64,000 nucleotides of DNA. Source: Gonatopus flavifemur (taxonomy: Eukaryota; Arthropoda; Insecta; Hymenoptera; Dryinidae). The notes below the pieces were generated by a model that worked only from the letters and a program-made list of their open reading frames with translations, had not been told where the DNA came from and ran no database searches. Where the stretch lies: the NCBI GenBank assembly GCA_018340375.1, contig JAFFJZ010000013.1, forward strand, positions 7,914,501 through 7,978,500, given 5' to 3'. Made by a program: the position numbers and the translations under genes. Shown piece after piece: positions 22,303-33,160 of the stretch; position 1 is the first letter of the stretch, and each line of letters opens with the position of its first letter.

Positions 22303-22662
22303 ATGAATGCACATACCAGAAACCGTCCACTACCATTCGATAAAAAAATTTCGACTGTTTTGCAGGTTCTGTATTTTTTGAATAAATCACAACGTGGCGC
22401 ATTGTTGCGTAGGGCTGATGTTCCTCTTTTATGAGCTGTATGTGAATGTGCCCTCAATATACTCCGTGGTAATATTCCGATGGATGCAAATCAGATGAGT
22501 AAGTTACGTCCTCATGCAGATGTGATGAGAAAATTGGCATCCAAAAATATCAGCTTTCGAGAGAAAAAACGATTGATTGTGCGAAAAGGAGGTGGAACAT
22601 TTTCACCTTCATTGTTAGCACTGATTCTGAGTACACTGGTATCTCGTATTATTCGCGATTGA
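22303..22662 (+). pseudogene. Maverick small basic protein with Gly-rich hydrophobic tail
   Basis: Begins at ATG 22303, 3 bp after the ATPase stop. Contents: LNKSQRGALLRRA, then an in-frame TGA (22432-22434), then CECALNILRGNIPM, REKKRLIVRKGGG and a short hydrophobic tail (LLALILSTLVS). This layout, basic residues followed by Gly-Gly and a hydrophobic end, is common in Maverick/adintovirus gene clusters next to the ATPase and is thought to be a virion core or membrane-active peptide. Function is inferred from family context only. Confidence 0.65.
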
Positions 22663-22705
22663 AGACCCTGAACATTGAAAAAAAACCGAAGAATACGCAT
22701 AAAAA

Positions 22706-22971
22706 ATGGTGCTCATACCTGAAATGGATGTTCAACGGATTCAACAACAACAACAACACCAACAACAAGAAGAGCAAAACGGCATAATCGCATTCAAAGA
22801 CACCCTCAATTCTATTCAAACCCCTGGGAACCCTTTTAGCCGTCTCGATGCTGAAATGAACGAAATTCTGAACTCGTTAAATTATTCTGACGAAGGAGAA
22901 AAATGTAAAGCATATTTACGTGTTTTACAACGTCATCTACGATTTATCGGTATTGACCGATATTCCAGGAT
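22706..22971 (+). pseudogene. Maverick pre-integrase protein, N-terminal part (split)
   Basis: Starts MVLIPEMDV, followed by a Gln-rich run encoded by CAA repeats, then LDAEMNEILNSLNYSDEGEKC and a YLRVLQRHLRFI helix typical of the Maverick protein encoded upstream of the integrase. The conserved reading ends where the terminal inverted repeat of the THAP element starts (22972); the annotated stop beyond it lies in the inserted DNA. The remainder lies at 30110-30733. Confidence 0.75.
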
Positions 22972-23468
22972 ACCCAAGGTCCAACGCATAGGATAAAACC
23001 GCGAGCGCCCGCGCCATCTGGGAGTGAAGCGGCATGAAATAGGAACTAGTGGTCACTAATACATGCATATAGATACATATGTGTGCACACAACGAAATGA
23101 TGTGTCCGTGTGATTTTTAGGCCGCCATGTTGCGGTGTGTATATGAATTCAAATAAAGTAGCCGTGTATGTCAACACCAAGTTTTAAAAGACAAAAAGTG
23201 TGAAAATAAAATATTGAATAAACTGGAAAAGTGTATGCGTGAATAGGGTGAACCCGGAGGAACAAATAAAATATAATTTCAAAAGGAATCATCAACGAAT
23301 ACCGCTGATTTGACCAACTTTGTTTCTACTTTGCAGGTTAGTAAATTTATTATTACATGATAGTACATAACATAAACTTTATGTATAATAAAATATTTCA
23401 TTTTCATTGAACATGTCAATCAAATTGGATAAAATAATCATAACACATTTTGATTTCCAGGTTACAAG

Positions 23469-24220
23469 ATGTCGAAGAGAACATGTGCTGTAGCAACTTG
23501 TTCGAGGAAGGTGGAGAGATTTTTCAAATCCCCTAATCCATCTGTCCATTTTGAAGGTGTAGCCAAATGGATAGAAATGAGTGGGAATTCTGAATGGTTG
23601 GATTTCTCTCCCAACAAGTTGCAGTTCAGAACTATATGTGCAATTTCGAGAAGAAATACCTTTTGGCACATCGATTGACACAGTCTGAGATACCAACATT
23701 AAACTTACCAGGTATGTTCACCATTTTTTTATGTTTTATATTTTCACTAGAATGTGAATTCATAAATGAATAATAATAAATTAGTAATAAAATCATCATT
23801 TATTTGTCATGTGTTCAATGAATTGCATAAATTTATTGAATTATGACTTGAAAGACAAATAGTCATAACACATGCAATTTTGTAATCCAATTCTTCCATT
23901 TCTTTCAGCACCCATTGACGCCTCTGTATATGTGGATGAGTATAAGGAGGAATGTGCAGGGAGACGTAAAAGGATAGACGGAATGCAGTCAACCACTTCG
24001 CAGACCATTCATCCTACGATAGGAGTACGGCGTATCCAGCCAGCAGACCATTCACTGCCATCGGCAGCAACAGCGATGGACATGGGAAACACCATAGAGA
24101 TTAGAATCGCAGAAGGGAATGTTGATGACACTGCGACTCCAACTGGAGGATCATCAAGAGGAATCAGCCATCCAGGACAAAAGGATGAAGCTGTACATTT
24201 AGAACCTGAATCATTCAACG
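23469..24220 (+). CDS. THAP-domain protein (P-element-type DNA-binding N-terminus), at least two exons
   Basis: Exon 1 starts MSKRTCAVATC behind an acceptor (TTTCCAG at 23460) and contains a C2CH THAP zinc finger: CAVATC, FFKSP, a central W, and a terminal Cys region where the frame shifts by one base (near 23640) from ICAIS to NFEKKYLL. A donor (GTATGT, ~23712) leads to exon 2 (23911-24220), with acceptor TTTCAG and donor GTAAGTG. Exon 2 is open for ~100 codons: EYKEECAGRRKR then Ser/Thr/Pro-rich sequence. THAP fingers bind transposon ends in P-element transposases. The catalytic part is not identifiable downstream. Confidence 0.65.
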
Positions 24221-24284
24221 GTAAGTGTCAGGATTCTTTCTTGGAATATTATGATAATGCATGAGAGAATACATATTAAAGGTA

Positions 24285-25890
24285 TATACAAAAATCAGAA
24301 TCAATTGAATATTTATATTGTTGCATGTGAGGTATGGTAGTGAACGAAATTCCCTGTGCTTGTAATTTGAGAGATGATTTTTCTAACGGTAAGAATCTCA
24401 CACTCTATTTATACCTCAGACATGTGTCATTCAATGAAGTTATGAACAAATATTTTTTGGAATCAAATTACAGTCAAGTATCCATCATGCCAACTGTCTG
24501 GAAGAATGTACTATCATTACCACTTTTGTACACCTCTGATGATTTTTCAAACGGTCATCAAGTCACATGAAATGATAGTATCTTCCCAATCAAAAATCTG
24601 TGTGAAATGGTATAACCAGCCACTCTGTTGAAATAAATGCTCTGCGAATGAGGAGTAGGTATCCACAAAACTTGAGACGATAGAGGAATTGACTTATATA
24701 TTGAGAGCGCAGTAAGTTTTCTGCACTCTGATATTACTATGAACTATTGGCACGATGGATACTTATGAGGGATAGATTGTCAAAAATTATTCAGAAATAA
24801 CTTCATTGAACTATGCATGTATTTATAAATAATCATAAATGAACAAATTATTAGGTCCATTTGTGAGAATCAGAATCAATTGGAGATTCATATTGTTGCA
24901 TGTGAGATAAGGTAGTGAAGGAAATTGCCCGTGCTTGTAATTTGGGGGATGATTTTTCTAACGGTGAGAATCTCACACCCTATTCATAACTACATGTGTC
25001 ATTCAATGGAGGTATGCACAAATATTTTTTGCAATCAAATAACAGTCAAGTATCCATCATGCCAACTGTCTGAAAGAATGTACTATCATTACCACTTTTG
25101 TACACCTCTGATGATTTTTCAAACGGTCATCAAGTCACATGAAATGATAGTATTTTCTCAATCAACAATCTGTGTGAAATGGGATATTTCTGAATAATTT
25201 CTGAAAATCTATCACTTATAAGTATCTACCGTGCCAATAGTTCATAGTAATATCTGAGTGCAAAAAACTTACTGCGCTCTCAATATATAAGTCAATTCCT
25301 CTATCGTCTCAAGTTTTGTGGATACCTACTCCTCATTCGCAAAGCATTTATTTCAACAAAGTGGCTGGTTATTCCATTTCACACAGATTGTTGATTCGGA
25401 AAATACTATCATTCCATGTGACTTGATGACCGTTTGAGAAATCATCAGATGCGTATAAAAGTGGTAATGATAGTACATTCTTTCATACAATTGGCATGAT
25501 GGATACTTGACTGCGATTCGATTACAAAAAATATTTGTACATAACTTCATTGAATGACACATGTACTTATGAATAGAGTGTGAGATTCTTACCGTTAGAA
25601 AAATCATCTCTCAAATTACAAGCGCAGGGAATTTTCTTTACTACCTTACCCCACATGCAACAATATAAATATTCAATGGATTCTGATTCTTGCAAATGGA
25701 GCTAATAATTTTTTCATATATAATTATTTATAACTACATGCATAGTTCAATGAAGTTATTTGTGAATAATTTTTGACAATCTATCCCTTATAAGTATCTA
25801 TCGTGCCAATAGTTCATAGTAATATCAGAGTGCAAAAAACTTACTGCGCTCTCAATATATAAGTCAATTCCTCTATCGTCTCAAGTTCTC
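24285..25890. repeat. fold-back array: two direct and two inverted copies of a ~570-bp repeat
   Basis: Copy 1 (about 24285-24860, plus) is followed by a truncated copy 2 (24868-25183, plus). Then, in inverted orientation, come copy 3 (25184-25690) and a partial copy 4 (25740-25890). Shared landmarks are TTTCTAACGGT, CCAACTGTCT, GAATGAGGAGTAGGTATCC and GAGAGCGCAGTAAG. The symmetry centre is at about 25184. The three 80-90-codon open frames here are repeats of one another, not genes. It lies in a presumed intron of the THAP gene. Confidence 0.85.
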
Positions 25891-26186
25891 ATGTCTCAAA
25901 TCCATGTTTGGATAGAAATTACAGTTCAAATATAAAATTCGATTCAATTCCTTCAAGTTCTTGTAAGATCTACAATTCAAGGAGCATCGATTTCATCATT
26001 CTTATTGATATCTGATATACTATGTCGTTCTCTAAGAGTGGGTAATTCATTTCCCGGCTTACGTGCAAGTTGCAAATCACTTCCATATTATTGTATTTGG
26101 AATCATTCATTAGTCCGAATATTGATCGAGAATGAGCATAAAATATTAGGCTCATTAAGTTGATTTGTACAACAAAATAAATATGT

Positions 26187-26320
26187 GATTATTTATGTAT
26201 GGTTATGTGTATGTATGTATCTACGTATCTATGTATGGCCATGTGTATGTACGTATGTTTCTATGTATGGTTATGTGTATGTATGTATGTATGTATCTAT
26301 GTATTTATGTATGTCAATCA
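26187..26320. repeat. imperfect GTAT microsatellite
   Basis: About 130 bp of ATGT/GTAT tetranucleotide repeats with interspersed GGTT units. Confidence 0.8.
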
Positions 26321-26416
26321 TGTATACAACATTAGGTATATATAAAACAATCACCTTGTAAATCTGTATATTTTCCAATTGAATCGTTTGATTTTGTCAA
26401 AATAAATTTCTTTCAG

Positions 26417-26591
26417 GATACTGAGACATTACTAATCACATGTCCTATGCTTTATTTTGAATTCGTTCCAGAAAACTACCTAAACTTTCATGATAAGAAT
26501 TTTTGTACAGTTCCAGCATATATGACTAGGAAAAGGAACGTTCCTATAAAGTGCTCTTCATTTCTCATTTCGAAGGATTCTGAATCGCTTG
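26417..26591 (+). CDS. candidate exon of the THAP-element gene
   Basis: A frame open for ~58 codons lies between a strong acceptor (TTTCTTTCAG) and a donor (GTATGT), containing CPMLYFEFVPENYL and KRNVPIKCSSF. No family match by eye. Its 3' third, donor and following intron start are the founding sequence of the downstream 142-bp tandem array, which argues it is a real, once-functional exon boundary. Confidence 0.35.
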
Positions 26592-26737
26592 GTATGTATA
26601 ATATGTGCACAAATTTTTGAAAATTTCCATCAATTTATCCCAGCACTAGGTGAAATTTCGAGGCGGATTCTTTAGAAAACCATCCTATAGAGTGCTGTTC
26701 ATTTTTCATCTCGAAAGATTTCGAATCGATTGATATA

Positions 26738-29421
26738 CACTACCGATCAAAAGTATTCGAGCACCTCTCGAGAAAACACGGAATTTTCAAACCTTCATAT
26801 CTCAGCCGGAAATTATCGTATATTCAAAGATGAAAAACCGTTTCGAAGGGTGGAGTGTGCTCTTTCAAGAAATCTTAGTCTTACTTACCTGACTGAAGTT
26901 CGTTATTAACCGCTTTCGGTTGAACTTACAACTTTTTTCGAATTTTTTTCCGACTTTTCAAACCACTGCATGTTTTTGGGTGATTCTTTCCCTGGGAAAA
27001 TGAGATCATAGATTCAATAGAGCATGGATTCAGCTTCAAAATGATCTCTTATTTTTCTCCCTCGGATCATTCCTTCCAGAGTTATGTCCTTTTTTGTGAA
27101 AAAAGTGGATTTTCAGACAAAGTGCTGTAACTCTGAAAGTATCGTTCCAGTCAAAAACTGTTAAGGGGAAAAAAGTTTCGTTTCAACGTTCTCCACATGC
27201 ATAAAAATTTTGGGAATTATTGAGGCATATTTAATTTTCGCCACTTCTCATCCTTGGTGGAATATCTTGCAGTCTCGAGATCATCAATCAATTCAAATAT
27301 TCAACGAAGAATAATCGTTAGATGAGTCTACAGTGGTGAACATTTTCCTTCTTTGTTGTACATCCATGTTATAATTATGTTTTGTTGGGAACTCCATAGT
27401 GACGTGAATTTTGTGGTCAGAATGCCAGTGATTGTGAATATGAAATCCCGGAAATTTCAAAATAAACCGTGTAGGATAAATTATAACAGTCGAGCATGCT
27501 TATCATAGAATTGGAAAATCAAATTGTTCTTATTCAAATTATATTTCTAAATCAAAATATGTACATATGTATACAATCAACATTAAAATTCAAAATCAAT
27601 TCAAATCAATTCAAATTCTGATTTCAAATTGCAGATTCTTCGAAATAGCCACCTCTTGCTTTTACCACCGCCTTGCAGACTCTCGGCATCCTCGATAATA
27701 ATTTCTTCAATGTCATAGCAGATATCTGACTCCAACATGTTTGCAAATATTGCCATAGTTCCTGGTTGTTCGTTGGTCTCATTTCCCTCACATCTCTATC
27801 GAGTTGATCCCACAACAGTTCTATGGGATTGAGGTCTGGGGATTGAGCAGGCCAGTCCATAATCTGCAACTGATGCGCGTCTTCCTTCCTCCGTATGTAT
27901 CCCGTGCACAATTTGGAAGTATGCTTGGGATCGTTATCCTGTTGCAGAATGAACCCGTTTCCAATTAACCTCTTTCCAGAAGGTATTAGTGGTTTTTTAA
28001 GATACTATGATATCCCTCTTTCTCCAAAATACCTTCAATTTTGGATAAATCACCTACTTATAGTCCTCCAAAACACCCCCATATCATGATTGATCCTCCC
28101 CCGTGTTCCACTGTGGGTGTTACACATTGATTGAGCATTCGTTCACCTTCATTCGACGGACGTAAACTCGACGTTTCGTTCCAAATAATTCAAATTTTGA
28201 TTCGTCCGTACATAGTACTCTCGACCACTCTTCTATGCCCCAACTTAAATGCGCGCAAGCCCAATTCAAACGTTTAATTTTGTTTTGCTTACGTAATAAA
28301 GGTTTTCGCGCAGCAATACGTCCCATGGGGCCAGAATCTCGCAGACGACGTTGAACGGTTGAGACAGACAAAGGGGAATCACGAGTTGCATTCAGTTCTT
28401 GTTGTAAGTCAGGTGCTGTTCTCATCCTTAGTCGTTCACTTTGAATACGCAAAAACTTATCTTCTTCTTTCGAAGTAACTCGCGAAAATCGAGCCCGATT
28501 GGAATTCGATTTTGTACTTTGGTATCGCTCCAGGGTATACAATACGGTCGAATTAGTTACACCGACTCTCTTCGAAATTTCTCTCAAAGAATATCCCTTC
28601 ACGTAACGCCACTATCACAGCACGTGTTAACTGATAACCTGTAGAATTATAATTGAATAAAACAGTCGCGTTATAGGAGGCTAGCCTGTATTTATCACCA
28701 TTAACGCATTGTTTTGCATGAAGCAGTTGCATATGAAATTCATCATTTGTTTGTTTCGATAAATGAATATCGATAGTTTTTCACGATGAATGCATCGTTT
28801 TGCATGGACAAAAAAATTTCACCACTGTAGACTGATCTAACGATTATTCTTTGTTCAATATTTGAATTGATTGATGATCTCGAAACTGCAAGGTGTTCCA
28901 CCAAAGATGAGAAAAGTGGCGGGAATTAAATGTGCCTCAATAATTCCCAAAATTTTTATGCATGTGGAGAACGTTGAAACGAAACTTTTTTCCCCGTAAC
29001 AGTTTTTGACTGGAACGATACTTTCAGAGTTACAGCACTTCGTCTGAAAATCCACTTTTTTCACAAAAAAGGACATGACTCTGAAAGGAATGATCCGAGG
29101 GAGGGAAATAAGAGATCATTTTGAAGCTGAATCCATGCTCTATCGAATCTATGATCTCATTTTCCCAGGAAAAAATCACCCGAAAACATGCAAAAGTTTG
29201 AAAAGTCGAAAAAAAAATCGAAAAAAGTTGTAAGTTCAACCGAACGCGGTTGATAACGAACTCTAGTCAGGTGAGTGAGACTAAGATCTCTTGAAAGAGC
29301 ACAGTTCACCCTTCAAAATGGTTTTTTATTTTTGAATGTACGATAATTTCCGGCTGAGATATGAAACTTTGAAAATTTCGCGTTTTCTCGAGAGGTGCTC
29401 GAATACTTTTGACCGGTAGTG
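26738..29421. mobile_element. Tc1-like element with ~600-bp inverted arms
   Basis: Starts CACTACCGATCAAAAGTATTC and ends with the inverted counterpart; flanking TA dinucleotides at 26736-26737 and 29422-29423. The arms match for about 600 bp. The surrounding 142-bp repeat stays in register after removing exactly this span plus TA, which fixes the ends to the base. Confidence 0.95.
27624..28602 (-). pseudogene. Tc1-type DD34E transposase
   Basis: Reading from 28602 down: a paired-type HTH (GYSLREISKRVGVTNSTV), CTDESKFELFG (first D), QQDNDPKHTS (second D) and SPDLNPIELLWDQLD (final E), which is the DDE signature of Tc1. At least two lesions lie between 27911 and 28120 where the frame changes or stops, and a frameshift precedes the HTH near 28605. 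Sits in the minus orientation inside the tandem array. Confidence 0.93.
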
Positions 29422-30109
29422 TATATGATTTGTGAATGAATTTTTCCAATTTTCCATCAGTTCATTCCAGCACTTGGTAAAATTTCGAGGTGGAATTTTT
29501 TAAAAAACCATCCTGTAAAGTGCTGTTCATTTTTCATTTCGAAAGATTCTGAATCGATTTGTATATATGATTTGTGAATGAATTCTCTTAATTTTCCATC
29601 AGTTTATTCCAGCACTTAGTAAAATTTCGAGGTGGAATTTTTCAAAAAACCATGCTATAAAGTGCTGTTCATTTTTGATCTCGAAACATTCTGAATCGAT
29701 TGGTATATGTGATATGTGAACAAATTTTTGAAATTTTCCATCAATTTATTCCAGCACTTAGTAAAATTTCGAGGTGGAATTTTTCAACCATCACAACTTC
29801 ATTATTTCTTGTTTGAAAAAACTCCTTGTTGTTTGGTCCATACATTACAGCAGTGGTATCCAAAAATTTCCATTCAATCCTATATTTTCATAAAAATTGA
29901 AAAAATAAAAATGTTCATACCGGGGCCCGGGATAATTGTGGCACCGGCACTGAGATACATGTACACGGATGCGTATGTATATGTGACCACTAGTTCCTAT
30001 TTCATGCCGCTCCACTCCCAGATGGCGCGGGCGCTCGCGGTTTTATTCTATGCGTTGGACCTTGGGTTCCCCGCGATATTTGAACTATTCGGATCGAAGA
30101 GAAGATTAG

Positions 30110-30733
30110 AAAGGTACAGAAAATGTACAACAGGCCGTTCAAGAACATCAACAACATCAACAATCAGTGAGACGTTTGAGTGACAGTCGAATTATCGAAA
30201 GTGTGCCTCGAAAGTATAGTTCAAAAGCCAAATTGTTGATTGAATATTTACATAATCATGCTGAAGATAATATCTCATGGGACAGAAGAGGTCTAGTTCC
30301 AATTAATGGTAGAAAATTGCGTCGTTCCAATATCATCGAATTGATTAACGAAGCTATGCGTGCTAGAGAAACGACATCCTCTCACGGTCGAAAGCATTTT
30401 GCTCGTTTGCTTCGGACTATTGGGACACCTAGAGAATTTGTGGGTCATTCTCAATTGTGGACTGATGGTAGTTTTGGAACATATGTCTCCCCTCCACGGC
30501 TTCCCCCTTCATCTTCAAGAACATCCTCAAGGAACCAAGAAGACGCTGAAGAAGAAGAAATTAGTAACGATTCCAACGACGCAGGAGATAGTGTTTTTTT
30601 TCTCAGTGAAAGCGAAAATATACAATCCGGGAATTCGACAGACACCGTGGCAACGTTTATGAATAACAATGAAACTACTGGAGAATTTGTATTGTGGCCT
30701 GAAAAAAGCGACATCGTTTGCAGGTGCACATGA
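30110..30733 (+). pseudogene. Maverick pre-integrase protein, C-terminal part
   Basis: Reading downstream of the THAP element: a Gln-rich stretch (VQEHQQHQQS), then IIESVPRKY, LLIEYLH and RSNIIELINEAMRARE. Next is FARLLRTIGTPREFVGH, the conserved block found just upstream of Maverick integrases, then a Ser/Arg- and Glu-rich tail. No good ATG opens this piece; a stop at 30107-30109 and the THAP element upstream separate it from its N-terminus at 22706-22971. Its end overlaps the integrase start by ~65 bp. Confidence 0.75.
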
Positions 30734-31682
30734 ATTGTTCCGCGCTACTCGTAATAAAATGAAGCCAGCAAAAGTCTTAGCTTGGCTTGAAAAACAAGAT
30801 GCGTATTCTCTCCATAAGCCTGTACGAAGACGATTTTTGAGGCGAAACTATCGTATCGATAATATTGACGATCTATTGGAAGCCGACCTTATTGATATGG
30901 GTTCAATCAAGACATATAATGATGGTTATGCATACATGTTAGTTGTAATAGATGTTCTCAGTAAGCATGTCTGGGTTAGACCGTTGATCGATGAATCATC
31001 TGAATCTGTCACAAAAGCATTCAATCATATACTGGAAAACAACGACAGATCACCAGTATACCTCCAAACCGATAGTGGTGAAGAATTCCTCGGCTCAAGA
31101 TTTCAGGAACTACTAAAAAATAAAAACATCCAATCCAGAACAGTGCGTAATCCTGATGTCAAAGCTGCGTTCGTTGAGAGAGTAAACCGTACTCTGAAGG
31201 AGCGTTTGTGGCGGTTTTTTACACACACAAGAACAAAGCGTTACATCGATGTGTTGCAAAATATTGTAGATTTGTATAATCATACGATACATACTGCTGT
31301 CAAAATGCGACCCAATGGAGTAACACTCGAGAACGCGTCCCTAGCTCGTGAAAACTTGTTACATCGGTATACTTGGAAAAAAGGGAAAGCTCCTGAATAC
31401 AAAGTAGGGGACCGTGTGAGAATCAGTAAGTACAAAGCAGCGTTCGACAAAGGATATGAAGGTGGTCGGAGCGGAGAAATATTCAACATTGTGCGGATCT
31501 CTACCAAACGTCAACCATATGTATATATACTCTGCGATTCAAATAACGAGGAAATTGATGGAATTTCTCATGAAGAGGAATTGAATCGTGTGGAAGATAA
31601 TTCAGAACAAAAATATTTCCGCATTGAACAGATCCAGGACACCAAAGGACGTGGTGCTCATGAAAAAGCGTTTGTCAGTTAG
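30669..31682 (+). CDS. int: Maverick retroviral-type integrase (intact)
   Basis: 337 codons with no lesion. An N-terminal helical region (SFAGAHELFRATR) is followed by the rve RNase H-like core. Catalytic acids: EADLIDM (first D), LQTDSGEEF (second D) and FVERVNRTLKE (E), the last two 34 residues apart as counted. The C-terminal domain has KVGDRVRISKYK and KGYEGGRSGEIF, an SH3-like segment common to Maverick integrases. It would catalyse insertion of the linear element with short target duplications. It is the only fully open Maverick gene besides the following basic protein, so expression or recent decay is possible. Confidence 0.92.
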   Translation: MKLLENLYCGLKKATSFAGAHELFRATRNKMKPAKVLAWLEKQDAYSLHKPVRRRFLRRNYRIDNIDDLLEADLIDMGSIKTYNDGYAYMLVVIDVLSKHVWVRPLIDESSESVTKAFNHILENNDRSPVYLQTDSGEEFLGSRFQELLKNKNIQSRTVRNPDVKAAFVERVNRTLKERLWRFFTHTRTKRYIDVLQNIVDLYNHTIHTAVKMRPNGVTLENASLARENLLHRYTWKKGKAPEYKVGDRVRISKYKAAFDKGYEGGRSGEIFNIVRISTKRQPYVYILCDSNNEEIDGISHEEELNRVEDNSEQKYFRIEQIQDTKGRGAHEKAFVS

Positions 31683-31759
31683 GACGGATATCCAGAAGTA
31701 TTCAACTCCTGGATACCATACAGTTGTGTGAAATCTTCGTACAAAGGAAAGAATTGGTC

Positions 31760-32596
31760 ATGAGAGACGGATTTTATATCGTTCTTCCAAGTAACAGTAG
31801 TATGAAGTATTTCCCTAACAATACAACGACTTGTTCCACGACACGATCGCCCCAGCAAATCCAATTGGATGGGGATTGGTTGGTTGCATTGTCTGAAATC
31901 CAAATTCCAATCACTTCCCTCCACGTTTCTAAGAACGGAGAAGTGAATTTCATCAGCGTAATAACAAATGGTGCACCACTCTCGTCGGAAAGTGATGATG
32001 GAAAAAATAATAAAATCGAATATCACTAGGGAAGATCGTGTGTTGCACCTGGAATTTATACTTCGATTGATGAGTTAATTGCCGCTGTGAACACAATCAC
32101 ACCTGTGAAGAGTCATTTGAAGTTTATCCGCAATCATGGTGGTATTGTGTCGGTTTCGCGTGTTTGTGATGCAGAATGTGATTGGAGTGAACATTCGTTT
32201 TTACTATCACCAGTTCTATGTCAACTCCTCTGTTTCGTCCCTCCCATGAACAAGCATGAACTTGTGCAAGCTAACACGGAACTTGCATGTGAAGCGTCAA
32301 GACCTGCTAGTTTGGCAGGAGCTGCACCTACTACTCTCTTTGTATACACAGACTTGTGTGAATCTTACATCACAGGTGATACACAAGCCCCGTTGTCACG
32401 TGTAGTACCCATAGACATAACAAAACACTTATATGCAGCCGTTACGGCGAAAACATTTTCGCCACTCAAATATATTCCATTGCTCCGGTCAAATTTTCAA
32501 ACGGTGGATATTGATATAAGAGACCAATCCGGACAACCGATATCATTCGAACACGGGACACTAACAGTGACACTACATTTTAAACGTATCTCGTAA
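31760..32596 (+). pseudogene. PY: Maverick minor capsid (penton-type, PY), one stop
   Basis: 278 codons from ATG 31760 with a single in-frame TAG at codon 90 (32027-32029). The start region FYIVLPSNSSMKYFPNN and the WLVALSEIQIP strand are hallmark features of the Polinton single jelly-roll minor capsid. The end (DIDIRDQSG, TVTLHFKR) matches its C-terminus. It would form the pentameric vertices. Between integrase and the basic protein, same strand, tight spacing. Confidence 0.9.
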
Positions 32597-32609
32597 ACAA
32601 TTCAGAAAT

Positions 32610-33122
32610 ATGAGTCAGTATGTAGACTATTTCGATGCCCAGGTGGGTGGCGGAGTATCGAACGTGTATGTAGGGACCCCGTATCAGCGTGGCCATGGCA
32701 TAGGAAGTTTTCTTGGTGGCTCATTCCGTAAAGTGTTTCCGTTAATCCGTAAAGGCGCACGCGTCGCTGGGAAAGAAGCTGTACGAACAGGATTGAATTT
32801 TGCAGACGATATATTGGAAAAAGATATACCATTGTATGAAGCGTTACGCGGAAATCTGAAAAACGCTGGTAAAAATTTGAAAAGGAAAGCAGCAGAACAC
32901 ATAGATCAATTAATGAGTGGCTCGGGATATAAAATGATGAAAATAGTGGAGAGGGTTCATTCAAAGATGCCTCGTCGTCCTGCGAAGACACGAACCCGTA
33001 AAACAAAGAGAAAACCCTCGGAACGTCGTGCAGTACAGAAGAAGAGAAACACGAAGAAGAAAAAGCTTACCAAAACAGTATTGAATCGGGCTCGCGAAAC
33101 CAATACCCCGTACAGTAACTGA
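32610..33122 (+). CDS. Maverick basic virion protein (protein VI-like), intact
   Basis: 170 codons starting MSQYVDYF, 13 bp after PY. A Gly-rich N-terminal block (QRGHGIGSFLGGSFRKVFPL) reads as an amphipathic, potentially membrane-active helix, followed by GKEAVRTGLNFADDIL, MSGSGYK and a very basic Lys/Arg tail (RKTKRKP, KKRNTKKKK). This architecture recurs between PY and PX in Mavericks and has been compared with adenovirus protein VI and core proteins. Function is inferred. Confidence 0.75.
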   Translation: MSQYVDYFDAQVGGGVSNVYVGTPYQRGHGIGSFLGGSFRKVFPLIRKGARVAGKEAVRTGLNFADDILEKDIPLYEALRGNLKNAGKNLKRKAAEHIDQLMSGSGYKMMKIVERVHSKMPRRPAKTRTRKTKRKPSERRAVQKKRNTKKKKLTKTVLNRARETNTPYSN

Positions 33123-33160
33123 TATAATTTCATGAAATTGTATGGAGGAAAAACAACGAA

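Larger units (their letters stand above)
26540..29790. repeat. 142-bp tandem array derived from an exon-intron junction, split by Tc1
   Basis: The anchor GAATCG occurs at 26582, 26723, 29551 and 29693. Subtracting the 2,684-bp Tc1 insertion plus its TA duplication from the large gap gives exactly one further unit per 142 bp. Each unit contains a TTATTCCAG-like acceptor, ~90 bp of exon-like text (AGTGCTGTTCATTT, TCTCGAAA) and a GTATAT donor-like end. The units are now full of stops. Confidence 0.88.
22972..30067 (+). mobile_element. 7.1-kb THAP-containing P-like element with 85-bp TIRs
   Basis: 22972-23056 and 29983-30067 are inverted repeats of 85 bp with about two mismatches by eye (terminus ACCCAAGGTCCAACGCATAG). 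They split the Maverick pre-integrase gene. Inside are a spliced THAP-domain gene, a fold-back array, a GTAT microsatellite, a 142-bp tandem array and a Tc1 insertion. THAP domain plus TIRs argues for the P/Kolobok/THAP-transposase world. No 8-bp target duplication is visible (TCCAGGAT left, TCCCCGCG right), and no RNase H-like transposase core was recognised, so the copy may be non-autonomous. Confidence 0.7.

Noticed and set aside
24334..25607. Three similar 78-90-codon open frames
   Set aside because: They are copies of the fold-back repeat at 24285-25890; similarity reflects repetition, not selection.
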